This document shows positions 17,996 through 27,050 of a DNA stretch of 34,358 nt, one piece after another. The position numbers were made by a program, and so were the translations under genes. The stretch comes from Rubripirellula sp. Lineage in GTDB: Bacteria; Planctomycetota; Planctomycetia; Pirellulales; Pirellulaceae. The stretch lies in contig JAAXJB010000013.1 of NCBI GenBank assembly GCA_012270065.1, positions 1-34,358 of the forward strand, read 5' to 3'. Below the pieces are notes generated by a model. That model was not told where the DNA came from and ran no database searches. It saw only the letters and a list, made by a program, of their open reading frames with translations. How positions within the stretch are numbered: the stretch's first letter is position 1; every line of letters begins with the position of its first letter.

Positions 17996-18104
17996 CCTGC
18001 GGGGCTGTTTCCAGGGCCGGTTTTCCGGTTCAATGATCGTCAAAAATGATCTTCGGCTGACAGTCGCAAGGCTGACTTCTCTGATACAGGAATCCGCAGA
18101 GACC

Positions 18105-18791
18105 ATGTCCAAAATCAAGGTTTTGATCGTTGAGGACTACGCACCACTGGCCGAAACGCTGGAGTATCAATTGGTGCGCGGAGGTTATGATGTTCTACGG
18201 GCTTCTGATGGTCGTTCTGCCGTGCAGCAGGCGAAATTGAACCTCCCTGACGTCGTGATTCTCGATGTCGATTTGCCCGTCCTGTCCGGGATTGAAGTCT
18301 GCCGGTTGCTCAGAAGTGATGCTGCGACAAAAGACACGCTGATCCTGATGTTGAGCGCTTTGGGCGAAGAATCTGATCAGCTTGTTGGATTCGCTATGGG
18401 CGCTGATGACTATGTCGTGAAGCCCTTGGAAAGTTACAAGGTCCTCCTGCAGCGTCTCAAAGCACTTCTTCGACGCCGTGAACCCGTCGCCATCGAGTCA
18501 GACCAAGTGAGCCACCATGGAGTCGTCGTCGATCGAAGACGCTTCATTGTTACCGTTCATGACGAACAGCTGAAACTGACAAAGAGCGAGTTCAAGCTTC
18601 TGGAAACCTTGATTCGCCAACCCGGCAGAGCATTTGCAAGAGCAGAATTGGTCGACGCCGCTCTGGGGGATGACACCATGGTGTTGGATCGGACCATTGA
18701 CGTTCATGTACGGGCGCTGCGACGAAAAATGGGTGAATACGCTGAGTTGATCGAGACGGTTCGTGGAGTCGGTTACAAATTTCGTGAGTAA
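18105..18791 (+). CDS. PhoB/OmpR-family response regulator
   Basis: The 228-residue regulator has an N-terminal receiver domain with acidic pocket E10-D11, phospho-acceptor D54 (VVILDVDLP), S84 and K106 (VVKPL). The C-terminal winged-helix DNA-binding domain includes LTKSEFKLLETLIRQPGRAF and ends with the typical DVHVRALRRKMG and VRGVGYKF. It is very probably the partner of the kinase 154 bp upstream. The frame is open from 18033, but the ATG at 18105 fits the receiver start (MSKIKVLIVEDY); AGGAA (18088-18092) lies 12 bases ahead. The pair may respond to phosphate, based on kinase architecture and the upstream TTAACG repeat, not on visible pst or pho targets, which are absent from this window. 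Confidence 0.94.
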   Translation: MSKIKVLIVEDYAPLAETLEYQLVRGGYDVLRASDGRSAVQQAKLNLPDVVILDVDLPVLSGIEVCRLLRSDAATKDTLILMLSALGEESDQLVGFAMGADDYVVKPLESYKVLLQRLKALLRRREPVAIESDQVSHHGVVVDRRRFIVTVHDEQLKLTKSEFKLLETLIRQPGRAFARAELVDAALGDDTMVLDRTIDVHVRALRRKMGEYAELIETVRGVGYKFRE

Positions 18792-18989
18792 TACTCGCAA
18801 TGCTTGCAATTCCTGGTCTTGCCCTACCATTGCTGTGATTTGCGCTGTTCCGCCTGTTTTTTGATCGCTGCAAGTTTTTTTGAACAAGTCTGACCGGTTC
18901 GTTCGATAAACCTCAATGGTTTCTTCATAATTAGCAGCTCGGCAGCTCGCCCTCTTGATGGGGATGCTGGTATCGAAACGAGGGGCAAA

Positions 18990-19259
18990 GTGGAAGATCA
19001 GGCAAAAAACAGGAATACTACGGAGAGACAATCCGCTGCCACCCCTGAGGAAGTTGTTGCGGCAATGGCGCTCAGTGAGTTGCAAGAGCTGTTGCAGGAT
19101 CTAGGCATGGATTCAACTGCCCCAACCGGCCGCAGGCTGCGGCAACTGGTGATCCAGCTCCACAGTTTTGAACGGGCAATCGAGGCGATTGGTGGGCCTG
19201 CCACCTTGGGAACCAATCCTCAACAGGAAGCTAGCGAATCTTCTCGCCGCGCGGCCTGA
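18990..19259 (+). CDS. Small hypothetical protein
   Basis: The 89-residue protein is soluble and largely helical, with a charged N-terminus, a middle section MALSELQELLQDLGMDSTAP and a second helix RRLRQLVIQLHSFERAIEAIGG. No signal peptide, membrane segment or known motif is visible. The GTG start follows a good ribosome site, GAGGGG (18980-18985), with suitable spacing, which supports real expression. It lies between the response regulator and the convergent terminator of the CxxC protein, about 200 bp from the regulator stop, so it probably has its own promoter. I do not recognise the family and assign no function. Confidence 0.6.
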   Translation: MEDQAKNRNTTERQSAATPEEVVAAMALSELQELLQDLGMDSTAPTGRRLRQLVIQLHSFERAIEAIGGPATLGTNPQQEASESSRRAA

Positions 19260-19323
19260 GGTTGACCGTAACACTTAGCAAAATCAATTGCCGTTGGTTG
19301 GCATTGTTGTGAGCAGCAGATAC

Positions 19324-19358
19324 AAAAAAAGCCTGGTGCTGAAAAACAGCACCAAGCC
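19324..19358 (-). terminator. Intrinsic terminator of the CxxC protein gene
   Basis: Read on the minus strand, an 11-bp stem GCTTGGTGCTG / CAGCACCAGGC with a TTTTT loop is followed by seven T. One G-T wobble is the only imperfection. It lies about 50 bp past the stop codon at 19411. This is the clearest intrinsic terminator in the window. Confidence 0.9.
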
Positions 19359-19410
19359 GGGTTTCCACGGGGAATTCTGTTGTGGTCTGTGCTCACCGAG
19401 CACGGAGGGA

Positions 19411-19983
19411 CTAGTTGAGGATTTCTTTCAACTGGCTCATGACCTGCTTGACATCCAGATCTTTGGTGTCTGAAACAGCGTAACTGCCTTTGACACCGGA
19501 ATCGCCTGCCAGAGTGATGGTCACGGCAGCCTTGGCATTGATTCCGTAATTGTCCGGGCCGTTTTCAAACTCGTTAGGAACGACAAATGGGACGTTCTTG
19601 GCCTTGCTGGTTGCGGCGAATTTCTGAGCTTCAGCCTCCAAGCCCTCTTTATCGTCTCCAAGCAAGTTCACGAACACGCGGAGTTTTGACGACTCGTTGC
19701 TTGCGATGGCCTTGTCGAGGTTTTTCACCAACTGCGCTACTTTCTTGTCAGTCGAGCGGGTGAACACGATGACCTGGGGGCGTGAACCATTCTTGCAACG
19801 GTAACAAAGGTTCTGACCCTTGCTGACTCCATCGCTCTCAGCGCCAGCGACTTTGGTTACGTAGAAGGCGCCAAGACGGTCCCCTTTCTGAGGGCCACTC
19901 TTTACAGCGTTCTCTGCCATGGCGTTTCCGCTGACGACGGCTGCAACGCAAAGGCCCAGGCCGAGTACAAAGAGATTCTTCAC
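19411..19983 (-). CDS. Secreted CxxC protein, possibly thioredoxin-like
   Basis: The 190-residue protein has a signal peptide (KNLFVLGLGLCVAAVVSGNAMA, likely cut after AMA). It then has a C60-Y-R-C63 motif followed by a strand-rich RPQVIVFTRS segment, which resembles a redox-active thioredoxin-type start. A helix-rich middle (KKVAQLVKNLDKAIASNE) precedes FVVPNEFENGPDNYGI, comparable to the cis-Pro region of thioredoxins, and a final SYAVSDTKDL-D helix. No exact family is certain. The GTG at 19983 is chosen because AAAGGAAA sits 7-14 bases upstream and the signal peptide starts right there; the frame is open to 20058. The gene is divergent from the diheme propeller cytochrome and ends in a strong terminator, so it is probably monocistronic and well expressed. 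Confidence 0.75.
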   Translation of the reverse strand: MKNLFVLGLGLCVAAVVSGNAMAENAVKSGPQKGDRLGAFYVTKVAGAESDGVSKGQNLCYRCKNGSRPQVIVFTRSTDKKVAQLVKNLDKAIASNESSKLRVFVNLLGDDKEGLEAEAQKFAATSKAKNVPFVVPNEFENGPDNYGINAKAAVTITLAGDSGVKGSYAVSDTKDLDVKQVMSQLKEILN

Positions 19984-20187
19984 GGGATTTCCTTTTGAGA
20001 GGTGGGAAGTTGTTTCGCAGACGGCTGCGATAGGATATTCGAGTTGATTGTAAGCCAATGACTAGCGTCTGTGCGATCTGTTGCCACGTGACCTACAAAT
20101 GTATGCTAAGTGGTAGCTAGCCGTTCGAGAATGGGGGTCACAGAACTCATTCCTCGCACCGTATGCCAGAACAAGGAACTTTTGCGG

Positions 20188-22128
20188 ATGTCGAGAACGC
20201 CAACCATGAGCTTGAGCCCCGTCAAAACGTTACAGGTGGCTGGATTGTTTGTCCTCATTGCCGGCCTCGGTGTACCGCTGTGGAGGGGTGTGCGACAGGC
20301 GTGGGCGACAGCGCCGGATGCCAGCGAAAAGGTTGTCCCCGCGGGAAGAAAAGACTCTGCGGTCCAAAGCGGAAGCCGCATTGAGCGTGAACGCCAGTTG
20401 AACGCTGCAAGCGAACTTGATCGGTCTCCGGTTGATATTGCGCTTTCGCCCGATGGTAAATGGCTGGTGACAGCAAACCAGATTGCCAACACTGTGTCTC
20501 TGCTGGACACGCATAAAGCCAGCGTCGTTGCGGAGGCGGCTTGTGGTGAGTACCGCGTTGATGTGGAAGTCCCGCCAGACGGTCGCAGGCTATTGCTGAC
20601 GACCCAGTGGTCGGGGCTGTTACAGGTTTTTTCAATCACCGAAGGGGCTTTGGTTCTTGAAGGTGAGGTCAGGGTCGGGTTCGATCCTGCGGGCATGGCA
20701 ATCACTTCCTCCGGCGACCGTGTTTACATCGGGCAAGTGGCCAACGCGAAGGTCGCTGAGGTGGATTTGGAATCACTGACGATCACTCGGCGATTGACGG
20801 CCGGGCAGTGGCCCCGGTACCTGACGCTATCACCCGACGATCGGCGTTTGGCCGTCGGCAATGGTGGAGATTCCAACATCTCTGTGTTGGATACTGTGAC
20901 GGGTGAGACGCTGTACGAAGAGCCGCTCGCCAACGGCACCAACCTTGGTCAGATGAGAACTTCGGCGGACGGAAAGTATGCCTATTTCACGTGGATGGTT
21001 TATCGTACGAATCCGATCACGGTCGGTAACATCCGACGGGGGTGGGTGCTGGCTAGCAGGATCGGCAGAGTCAAGCTGGACGGTCCCTCTTATCGCGAGG
21101 CGATTTCATTGGATGTGCCTGGCAAGGCGGTTGCCGACCCTCATGATCTGGTCATCAGTGACGATCAGGAGTGGCTGGTGGCATCGGCTTCAGGTACCCA
21201 TGAACTTCTGATTTACCGGTTGAGTGAAATGCCGTTCATTGCACAGGGTGGACCTGGCGATTTGATCGATCGACGTCTCCAGTACAACCGCGACATCTTT
21301 GATCGCATTGATCTGGGAGGGCGTCCAATGGGTTTGCGGATGGCAGAGGATAGCCGCACGGTCTACGTCGCTAATTTTCTTCGTAACTCCGTTCAAATCG
21401 TAGATCTTGAGAAACGCGAAATCACGAATGAAATCCAGTTGGGAGGGCCGAAGGAAAAAACTTTGGCCCGTAAAGGGATGGAAATTTTCTATGACGGACA
21501 GCGGAGCCTTGACCAGTGGTACAGCTGTCATTCCTGCCATCAGGAAGGCGGAACAAATGCACGGCCCATGGATACCTGGAACGATGGTACCGAAATGACT
21601 TTGAAAACGGTTTTGCCACTTCATGATGTGCTGCAGACCTTTCCATGGACATGGCATGGATGGCAGCGGAACATGACAGAAGCGATGGAAAAATCGGTAA
21701 CATCAACCATGCTGGGCGAGCCCCCAAGCGAGGAGGACAAAAAAGCTCTGATCGCGTATCTGGGAAGTCTTAAAACGCCGCCAAATCCTTTCAGGACGGC
21801 TGACGGACAAATGACAAAGGCGGCCCAGCGCGGGAAGCAGGTCTTTTTCAGTAGCAAGGCGGGTTGTGCAGACTGTCATCATGGCCCGCGATTTACCGAC
21901 GGAAAAATTCACGATGTTGGCCTCGGATCAAAAAAAGATGTTTATGAGGGATACAACACACCTTCGCTCGTCGGTGTTTATCGGAAGGTCAGATTACTTC
22001 ATTCTGGTCGTGCACGGGATCTTGACCGGGTAATCAATGATCTGCACAGTCCCGAGAAAGTGAATGGTGAGGGTGACTTGTCTGATCAGGAGACAGCCGA
22101 CTTGATTGAGTATCTCAAGTTTTTGTAA
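20188..22128 (+). CDS. YVTN-type propeller fused to a diheme cytochrome c (CCP/MauG-like)
   Basis: After an N-terminal hydrophobic segment (KTLQVAGLFVLIAGLGVPLW), an about 400-residue YVTN/WD-like beta-propeller begins. It shows repeated blades such as IALSPDGKWLVTANQIANTVS, LTLSPDDRRLAVGNGGDSNIS and VYVANFLRNSVQIVDL. The C-terminal third carries two heme sites, CHSCH near residue 447 and CADCH near residue 560, with TPSLVGVYRKVRLLHSGRA as in diheme cytochrome c peroxidase/MauG proteins. It should be an exported redox enzyme or electron carrier; the substrate is unknown. The ATG at 20188 is chosen over an earlier GTG (20110) because AAGGA lies 10 bases upstream and the export signal follows. 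It ends ahead of a 340-bp gap. Confidence 0.9.
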   Translation: MSRTPTMSLSPVKTLQVAGLFVLIAGLGVPLWRGVRQAWATAPDASEKVVPAGRKDSAVQSGSRIERERQLNAASELDRSPVDIALSPDGKWLVTANQIANTVSLLDTHKASVVAEAACGEYRVDVEVPPDGRRLLLTTQWSGLLQVFSITEGALVLEGEVRVGFDPAGMAITSSGDRVYIGQVANAKVAEVDLESLTITRRLTAGQWPRYLTLSPDDRRLAVGNGGDSNISVLDTVTGETLYEEPLANGTNLGQMRTSADGKYAYFTWMVYRTNPITVGNIRRGWVLASRIGRVKLDGPSYREAISLDVPGKAVADPHDLVISDDQEWLVASASGTHELLIYRLSEMPFIAQGGPGDLIDRRLQYNRDIFDRIDLGGRPMGLRMAEDSRTVYVANFLRNSVQIVDLEKREITNEIQLGGPKEKTLARKGMEIFYDGQRSLDQWYSCHSCHQEGGTNARPMDTWNDGTEMTLKTVLPLHDVLQTFPWTWHGWQRNMTEAMEKSVTSTMLGEPPSEEDKKALIAYLGSLKTPPNPFRTADGQMTKAAQRGKQVFFSSKAGCADCHHGPRFTDGKIHDVGLGSKKDVYEGYNTPSLVGVYRKVRLLHSGRARDLDRVINDLHSPEKVNGEGDLSDQETADLIEYLKFL

Positions 22129-22466
22129 TGTTAGGGCGTTGGCTGTCATCATCGAAGTGTTATGCCTCGGCAGCGTCGTCCGACTGCATGAGTCGTTGTC
22201 GGTCCTGCCTGGTTGGACCCCGGGTTGAAACGGCATATTATCCCTGATTGCTGCTTGTGCTGTTCTGGGTGCGTCAGCTCGCGTTCTTGGAATCAGGCCA
22301 ATTCAAGTCCTTGGATCTCACGGCTCGATCTTTCCTGCAAAACGCCGTACATTCTTGACGGACGTACGATTACTCTGCCGGATTCCGCTCTGCCGGGTTA
22401 CTGGGCAGGATGCACGTCCTTTCTGCGTGAAGAGTCTTCCCCGAAAGAATTCAATCGAGCTTCTGT
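22129..22466. other. Intergenic region, 338 bp
   Basis: I see no supported coding frame, RNA gene or strong terminator here. An overlapping frame (22213-22536) runs out of phase into the methyltransferase and is not called. Confidence 0.4.
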
Positions 22467-23240
22467 ATGGCATCCTGGTATGATCACCCGCAGTACTTTG
22501 ACATGGTGTTTCGAGATGAAACGGCGTCCGAAGTAAAATTCTTTGAACAGGCCTTTTCCCGGTTCGCAGACGGTGCGGTGCGGCGCCTTCTGGAACCCGG
22601 GTGTGGTAGTGGACGCCTCGTTGCCGGTATGGCTGCCAAGGGGTATGAGTTGACAGGTGTGGATCTCAGTCAACCCATGCTCGATTATCTCAAACGCCGA
22701 TTGCAACGGCGTGGTTTGAACGCGGAACTCAGTTGTGGCGACATGACGTGCATGTCTTTCGCTGAAAAATTTGATGCGGCGTTCTGTACCTTCAACACCT
22801 TTCGTCATCTCACCGACGAAGCAAGTGCTGAGAAGCATCTGAGAAACGTTGCCGATCATCTGCGAAAAGGTGGTCTATACATTCTTGGATTCCATTTGAT
22901 CCCCATGGATGCGGATCCAGAATGCACTGAACGATGGACAGCCCGGCATGGAGGGACCACGGTGCATGTCACTCTCAAAGTGATCGATTTTGATCGCAAA
23001 AAACGCCGGGAAATGTTGCGTGTGTCCGTAAAAGCGGAAAAAAGGTCGGGCAGGGTTGAACGCATCCGTAGCGAGTTTCCGCTACGAATTTACACTCCGG
23101 CGCAGGCAAGGAAACTGCTCAATAAAGTATCCGATGTGTATCAGATCGCCGGGATTCATGACTTCGATTATGATATCGACGAAGAACGTGAGTTTGATAA
23201 TGATCTGACAGATGCTTTGTTTGTGCTCAAGCGAAAATGA
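22467..23240 (+). CDS. Class I SAM-dependent methyltransferase
   Basis: The 257-residue protein has the Rossmann-fold methyltransferase hallmarks. Motif I is LLEPGCGSGRLV (about 36-47), followed by the acidic post-I residue in LTGVDLSQPMLDYL, motif II around FDAAFCTFNTFRHL, and motif III GGLYILGFHL. The C-terminal half (QARKLLNKVSDVY, DYDIDEEREFDND) is typical of small-molecule methyltransferases of the Methyltransf_25 group. The acceptor is unknown. The ATG at 22467 is the only good start; the upstream ribosome site is weak. It is separated by 168 bp from the sulfatase, so an operon is possible but unproven. No signal peptide, so it is cytoplasmic. Confidence 0.88.
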   Translation: MASWYDHPQYFDMVFRDETASEVKFFEQAFSRFADGAVRRLLEPGCGSGRLVAGMAAKGYELTGVDLSQPMLDYLKRRLQRRGLNAELSCGDMTCMSFAEKFDAAFCTFNTFRHLTDEASAEKHLRNVADHLRKGGLYILGFHLIPMDADPECTERWTARHGGTTVHVTLKVIDFDRKKRREMLRVSVKAEKRSGRVERIRSEFPLRIYTPAQARKLLNKVSDVYQIAGIHDFDYDIDEEREFDNDLTDALFVLKRK

Positions 23241-23408
23241 GCGGGATCGTTATTCTTGTTTACAGTGACACTGGTGAATGGCAGCCGCTGGTTCACGTCT
23301 CGTGAATCGCTACCGGTAAACTGGATCAGATGACGGGAACTTGCGTTGTCAAAGGCTCGGTTGTTCGTGATCGGGATTCATCTTTTAGAAAAGATCAGGA
23401 GTCAAGTT

Positions 23409-25094
23409 GTGGGCAGACAAGTTCAGGCTTTTGTAACGCTAGTGGCCGTTTTTGTTTTGATGACAGTTTGGGGCCCGGGTTTTGGGACATTGTCATCGAA
23501 TGCATGGGCCGATCCGCAAACAGTTGCTGAGGAGCAAACCCGAAAACCAAACATCATTGTGGTGTTGGTGGATGACATGGGTTTTTCAGACATTGGTTGC
23601 TATGGAAGCGAAATTGAGACGCCGCATCTGGATCAGCTTGCAGCAGAGGGTCTGCGGTTCACTCAGTTCTACAACTCGGGAAGGTGTTGTCCGACTCGTG
23701 CCAGTTTGATGACTGGTTTGCAGCCGCACCAGGTTGGCATCGGTCACATGACTGAACCTCCCGAGGAATCACTGGGTTTCGAAGGGCCATATCAAGGCTA
23801 TCTCAATGACCAGTGTACAACGCTTGCAGAAGTGCTTCAGTCTGCTGGCTATCACACACTGATGACTGGCAAATGGCATTTGGGGTTGCAGCGAAAGGAG
23901 TGCTGGCCGCTGCAACGTGGTTTCGATCGTTTTTATGGCGGACTTTCCGGGGCCTTCAATTATTTCAAGCCCGGTGGTGGTCGGGGGATGTCTCGGGGGA
24001 ATGAGAAGGTTGAAACCGCCGATGGATTTTACGCAACCGATGCGTTCACCGACGTTGCATGTGAATTCATCTCTGATGCCTGCGATTCTGATCAGCAGCC
24101 GTTTTTCCTTTATCTCGCTTACAACGCCCCGCACTGGCCGCTCAATGCCAAGCTCAAGGATTTCCAGAAATACAAGGGCAAGTACAAGGGAGGCTGGGAT
24201 GAATTGATGTCAAAACGACTTGCCAAACAGATCGAAATAGGAATGTTTGCCGACGATATTGCTGCGGCGCCTCATGAGGGGCCCGTGTGGGATGGGTTGG
24301 ATCCGAAAAAACGTGATGACCTTGATTCGATCATGGCGGCCTATGCTGGATGCATTGATTCCATTGATCAGAACATCGGCAAACTGTGTCGTCACCTGCG
24401 TTCGATCGGGCAGTACGACAACACGCTGATCCTTTTCCTTTCCGACAACGGTGCGTGTCAGGAAGGTGGTATTCTGGGGCAGGGCTCAGAGGAGATGGTC
24501 AAAAATCCTCCGCTCGAGACTGTTGCAGGAGTGCGACTGGGACAAGCGTGGGCAAATGCCTGTAACACGCCTTTTCGACTCTACAAGCACTTCGTTCACG
24601 AAGGTGGTGCATGCACGCCAATGATCGCCTCCTGGCCAGCCGGGATGCGGGATGTGACTCGGGGGGGATTCATCCGGCACCCAGCTTACCTGCCAGACAT
24701 CATGGCGACGTGTCTGGAAATCTCGGGTGCTGAGTATCCTCAGAACTTACCGCCGTGCGTTGGGAAATCCATGTTGGCGACGCTGACCGGTAGCAAGAAA
24801 ACGATCCACTCTGAGCCCATCTATTGGGAGCATGAGGGAAATGCAGCGATGCGTTGGGGCGATTGGAAGCTTGTACGGGAATACCGGAAACCCTGGGAAC
24901 TGTACGACATCGCGAATGACCGGACCGAGTTGATTGATCTGAGTGGAGTCAAAGAAACCAAGCGAAATCAGATGGTTACCATGTGGGAATCATGGGCCAC
25001 TGAAAATAAAGTGGCATTTCCCGAACGCTTCAACATGTACGAGTTTCTACGCAAGAAACGGAACGCAGAAAAAAAGAAACAAACGCAGAAGTAA
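23409..25094 (+). CDS. Secreted sulfatase (arylsulfatase family)
   Basis: The 561-residue protein is a formylglycine-type sulfatase that removes sulfate esters, probably from algal or other polysaccharides. Metal-binding D55-D56 lie in VLVDDMGFSDIGCYG. The active-site CxPxR is C93-C94-P95-T96-R97, so C93 is the residue converted to formylglycine. Further family blocks are TGKWHLG and LFLSDNGAC. A signal peptide (FVTLVAVFVLMTVWG...NAWA) exports it. The GTG at 23409 is chosen because AGGAG (23397-23401) sits 7 bases upstream; the longer frame from TTG 23346 has no such site. It ends 264 bp before the convergent gcvP 3' end. Substrate specificity cannot be read from sequence alone. Planctomycetes typically carry many such genes. 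Confidence 0.93.
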   Translation: MGRQVQAFVTLVAVFVLMTVWGPGFGTLSSNAWADPQTVAEEQTRKPNIIVVLVDDMGFSDIGCYGSEIETPHLDQLAAEGLRFTQFYNSGRCCPTRASLMTGLQPHQVGIGHMTEPPEESLGFEGPYQGYLNDQCTTLAEVLQSAGYHTLMTGKWHLGLQRKECWPLQRGFDRFYGGLSGAFNYFKPGGGRGMSRGNEKVETADGFYATDAFTDVACEFISDACDSDQQPFFLYLAYNAPHWPLNAKLKDFQKYKGKYKGGWDELMSKRLAKQIEIGMFADDIAAAPHEGPVWDGLDPKKRDDLDSIMAAYAGCIDSIDQNIGKLCRHLRSIGQYDNTLILFLSDNGACQEGGILGQGSEEMVKNPPLETVAGVRLGQAWANACNTPFRLYKHFVHEGGACTPMIASWPAGMRDVTRGGFIRHPAYLPDIMATCLEISGAEYPQNLPPCVGKSMLATLTGSKKTIHSEPIYWEHEGNAAMRWGDWKLVREYRKPWELYDIANDRTELIDLSGVKETKRNQMVTMWESWATENKVAFPERFNMYEFLRKKRNAEKKKQTQK

Positions 25095-25278
25095 CCAGAT
25101 AAATCAGAGTGTCTGGTTCAATGAGCAAAGGCATGCCATGTGGTTGCACTTGACCAACTTCTGCAGCTTTCGCAGCAGTTGCGTGACGTTACCGATTCGT
25201 CATTGCAGGGTGTGGCTCAGCAGAAAACCAGAAAGTCGAACACTGCATTTGTTTATCAGCCCCCCGTGCCCATCAGCC

Positions 25279-25333
25279 CCGTGATCATCATGGTCCATCA
25301 ATCTGGCCCGTGATCATCTCGTCCGTGATCATC
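25279..25333. repeat. Three copies of CCGTGATCATC between convergent genes
   Basis: The 11-mer CCGTGATCATC occurs at 25279-25289, 25308-25318 and 25323-25333. Each contains the palindrome TGATCA, and spacing is 18 then 4 bases. It lies between the sulfatase stop and the gcvP stop, within a 264-bp gap that holds no other supported feature. Confidence 0.8.
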
Positions 25334-25358
25334 GGGCAGGAAGCAGGCAGTTCGGGGA

Positions 25359-27011
25359 TCAGTTTTCTGGTTCGCAGTAATCACTCATGGGAGGACAGCT
25401 GCAGACCAGGTTTCGGTCACCGTAGGTATTGTCAATTCGTCCCACGGCCGGCCAGAACTTTGACTGTCGAAGCCAGGGGGTTGGCCATGCTGCCTGCGAG
25501 CGGGGGTAGGAATGGGGCCATTCGTCGCTGCCGATTTTCTGCATGGTGTGCGGTGCGTTTCGCAGAGGGTTGTCATCCCGATCCATGTCGCCATTTTCGA
25601 TTGCCCGTATTTCCTCGCGGATCGAAAGCATGGCATCACAAAAACGGTCAAGCTCGACTTTTGACTCACTCTCGGTTGGTTCGATCATCAGGGTTCCGGG
25701 AACTGGCCATGACATAGTCGGGCCATGAAAACCGTAGTCGATCAAACGTTTTGCGATATCGTCGATGCTGACGCCAGCGGATTTTTCGAAAGGTCGACAG
25801 TCCACAATGAACTCATGAGCGACGTAACCGTTGCTGTCGGTGTACAGGATGTCGAACTCACCTTGAAGTCGTTTTGCCATGTAGTTGGCATTCAGGATGG
25901 CAACCTGCGTTGCTTTCTTGAGGCCCAACCCGCCCATCATGCCGATGTACACGTAACTGATGGTGAGGATGCTGGGACTGCCGTACGGTGCCGCGGAAAC
26001 GGGACCGATTGCGAACTCGCCAGCAGTGTCAGGACGCTCCACCGGGTGCTCCGGCAGGAACGGTACCAATTGGGACGCCACGCCGATCGGGCCCATGCCC
26101 GGACCACCGCCGCCATGCGGTATGCAGAATGTTTTGTGGAGATTCAAGTGGCACACGTCGGCTCCGCAGTGCCCCGGGCTTGTCAGGCCAACTTGGGCAT
26201 TCATATTGGCGCCGTCCATGTATACCTGACCGCCGTGTTCATGGATGATGTCGCAGACCTCTCGGATCGTTGACTCGAAGACGCCGTGTGTGGACGGGTA
26301 AGTGATCATGAGTGCCGACAGGTTTTCGGCGTGGCTGGAGGCTTTTTCACGCAGGTCGTCCATATCGATGTCGCCACGATCATTGCATTTGATCGCCACT
26401 ACTTTCATTCCAGCCATGACGGCTGAGGCTGGGTTGGTACCGTGAGCCGATGTTGGAATCAGGCAGACATCGCGCGCATTCTCACGGCCTTCAGTACGCG
26501 CCATGTGTTCGTGATAAGCGCGGATGACAAGCAAACCGGCGTACTCACCCTGGGCACCTGCATTGGGTTGCAGACTGATCGCAGCAAACCCGGTGACTTC
26601 ACAGAGCCATGATTCAAGTTCGCGGAAGATGTGCGTGTATCCACGCCACTGGGTGTCTGGTGCAAATGGATGGATGTTTGCAAATTCGGGCCATGTGACC
26701 GGGATCATTTCACTGGTTGCGTTCAGTTTCATGGTGCAGGATCCCAGCGGGATCATCGAGTGCGCCAGAGACAGATCGCGACCCATCAGACGGAAAATGT
26801 ATCGGAGTAATTCCGTTTCGCTGTGATAAGAGTTGAATACTTCATGGGTCATGAAGGAGGTGGTGCGCTCAAACTGGTCGAGTTCGAGCATGCCCTCGTC
26901 TTTGGCTTCGTCAAGAAGTTGGTCAACGTCAAATCCTGTGAAGTGCCCAAAGTTGAAGGCAGCGAGCAGGTCGGCAATCAAGCTTCGATCCGCGGTTTCG
27001 TCGAAAGTCAC
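25359..27011 (-). CDS. gcvP: Glycine decarboxylase (P protein), C-terminal half
   Basis: This is the PLP-bearing half of the P protein, which decarboxylates glycine and loads the aminomethyl group on GcvH. Counting from the GTG at 27011, the PLP lysine is K293 in [40 protein letters not shown] is the strongly conserved substrate-side block, and the C-terminus ([19 protein letters not shown]) is complete. The same frame continues upstream without another stop ([12 protein letters not shown]) to an in-frame TGA at 27048-27050, and the N-terminal half lies beyond it. The alignment across the TGA is continuous with single-chain GcvP, so the start at 27011 is only the longest post-stop one. It could be restarted there or only be made by readthrough. 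No gcvT or gcvH is adjacent. Confidence 0.85.
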   Translation of the reverse strand: MTFDETADRSLIADLLAAFNFGHFTGFDVDQLLDEAKDEGMLELDQFERTTSFMTHEVFNSYHSETELLRYIFRLMGRDLSLAHSMIPLGSCTMKLNATSEMIPVTWPEFANIHPFAPDTQWRGYTHIFRELESWLCEVTGFAAISLQPNAGAQGEYAGLLVIRAYHEHMARTEGRENARDVCLIPTSAHGTNPASAVMAGMKVVAIKCNDRGDIDMDDLREKASSHAENLSALMITYPSTHGVFESTIREVCDIIHEHGGQVYMDGANMNAQVGLTSPGHCGADVCHLNLHKTFCIPHGGGGPGMGPIGVASQLVPFLPEHPVERPDTAGEFAIGPVSAAPYGSPSILTISYVYIGMMGGLGLKKATQVAILNANYMAKRLQGEFDILYTDSNGYVAHEFIVDCRPFEKSAGVSIDDIAKRLIDYGFHGPTMSWPVPGTLMIEPTESESKVELDRFCDAMLSIREEIRAIENGDMDRDDNPLRNAPHTMQKIGSDEWPHSYPRSQAAWPTPWLRQSKFWPAVGRIDNTYGDRNLVCSCPPMSDYCEPEN

Positions 27012-27047
27012 ACCCAGCGTCCCGTCTTCATACTCTCGGAGGTGGAT

Positions 27048-27050
27048 TCA
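27048..27050 (-). other. In-frame TGA interrupting gcvP
   Basis: Minus-strand codons read ...GAA CGT TGA ATC CAC CTC CGA..., with both flanking halves in one phase and no indel. Vertebrate GLDC has Gln at this position (AQRQINFR). A CGA-to-TGA (Arg) or CAA/GGA-to-TGA change would explain it. TGA is a normal stop elsewhere in this window (ileS, purN, uvrA-neighbour rhomboid, DUF1571), so the code is not reassigned. Confidence 0.9.

Noticed and set aside
27011-27050. Natural GcvPA/GcvPB two-subunit genes, a frameshift, or selenocysteine at the TGA
   Set aside because: Both halves match the single-chain GcvP type and stay in one frame, so a frameshift is excluded. The TGA is not at a catalytic or Cys position and no stem-loop follows it. 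A nonsense change or error is simpler, though a tolerated split remains open.
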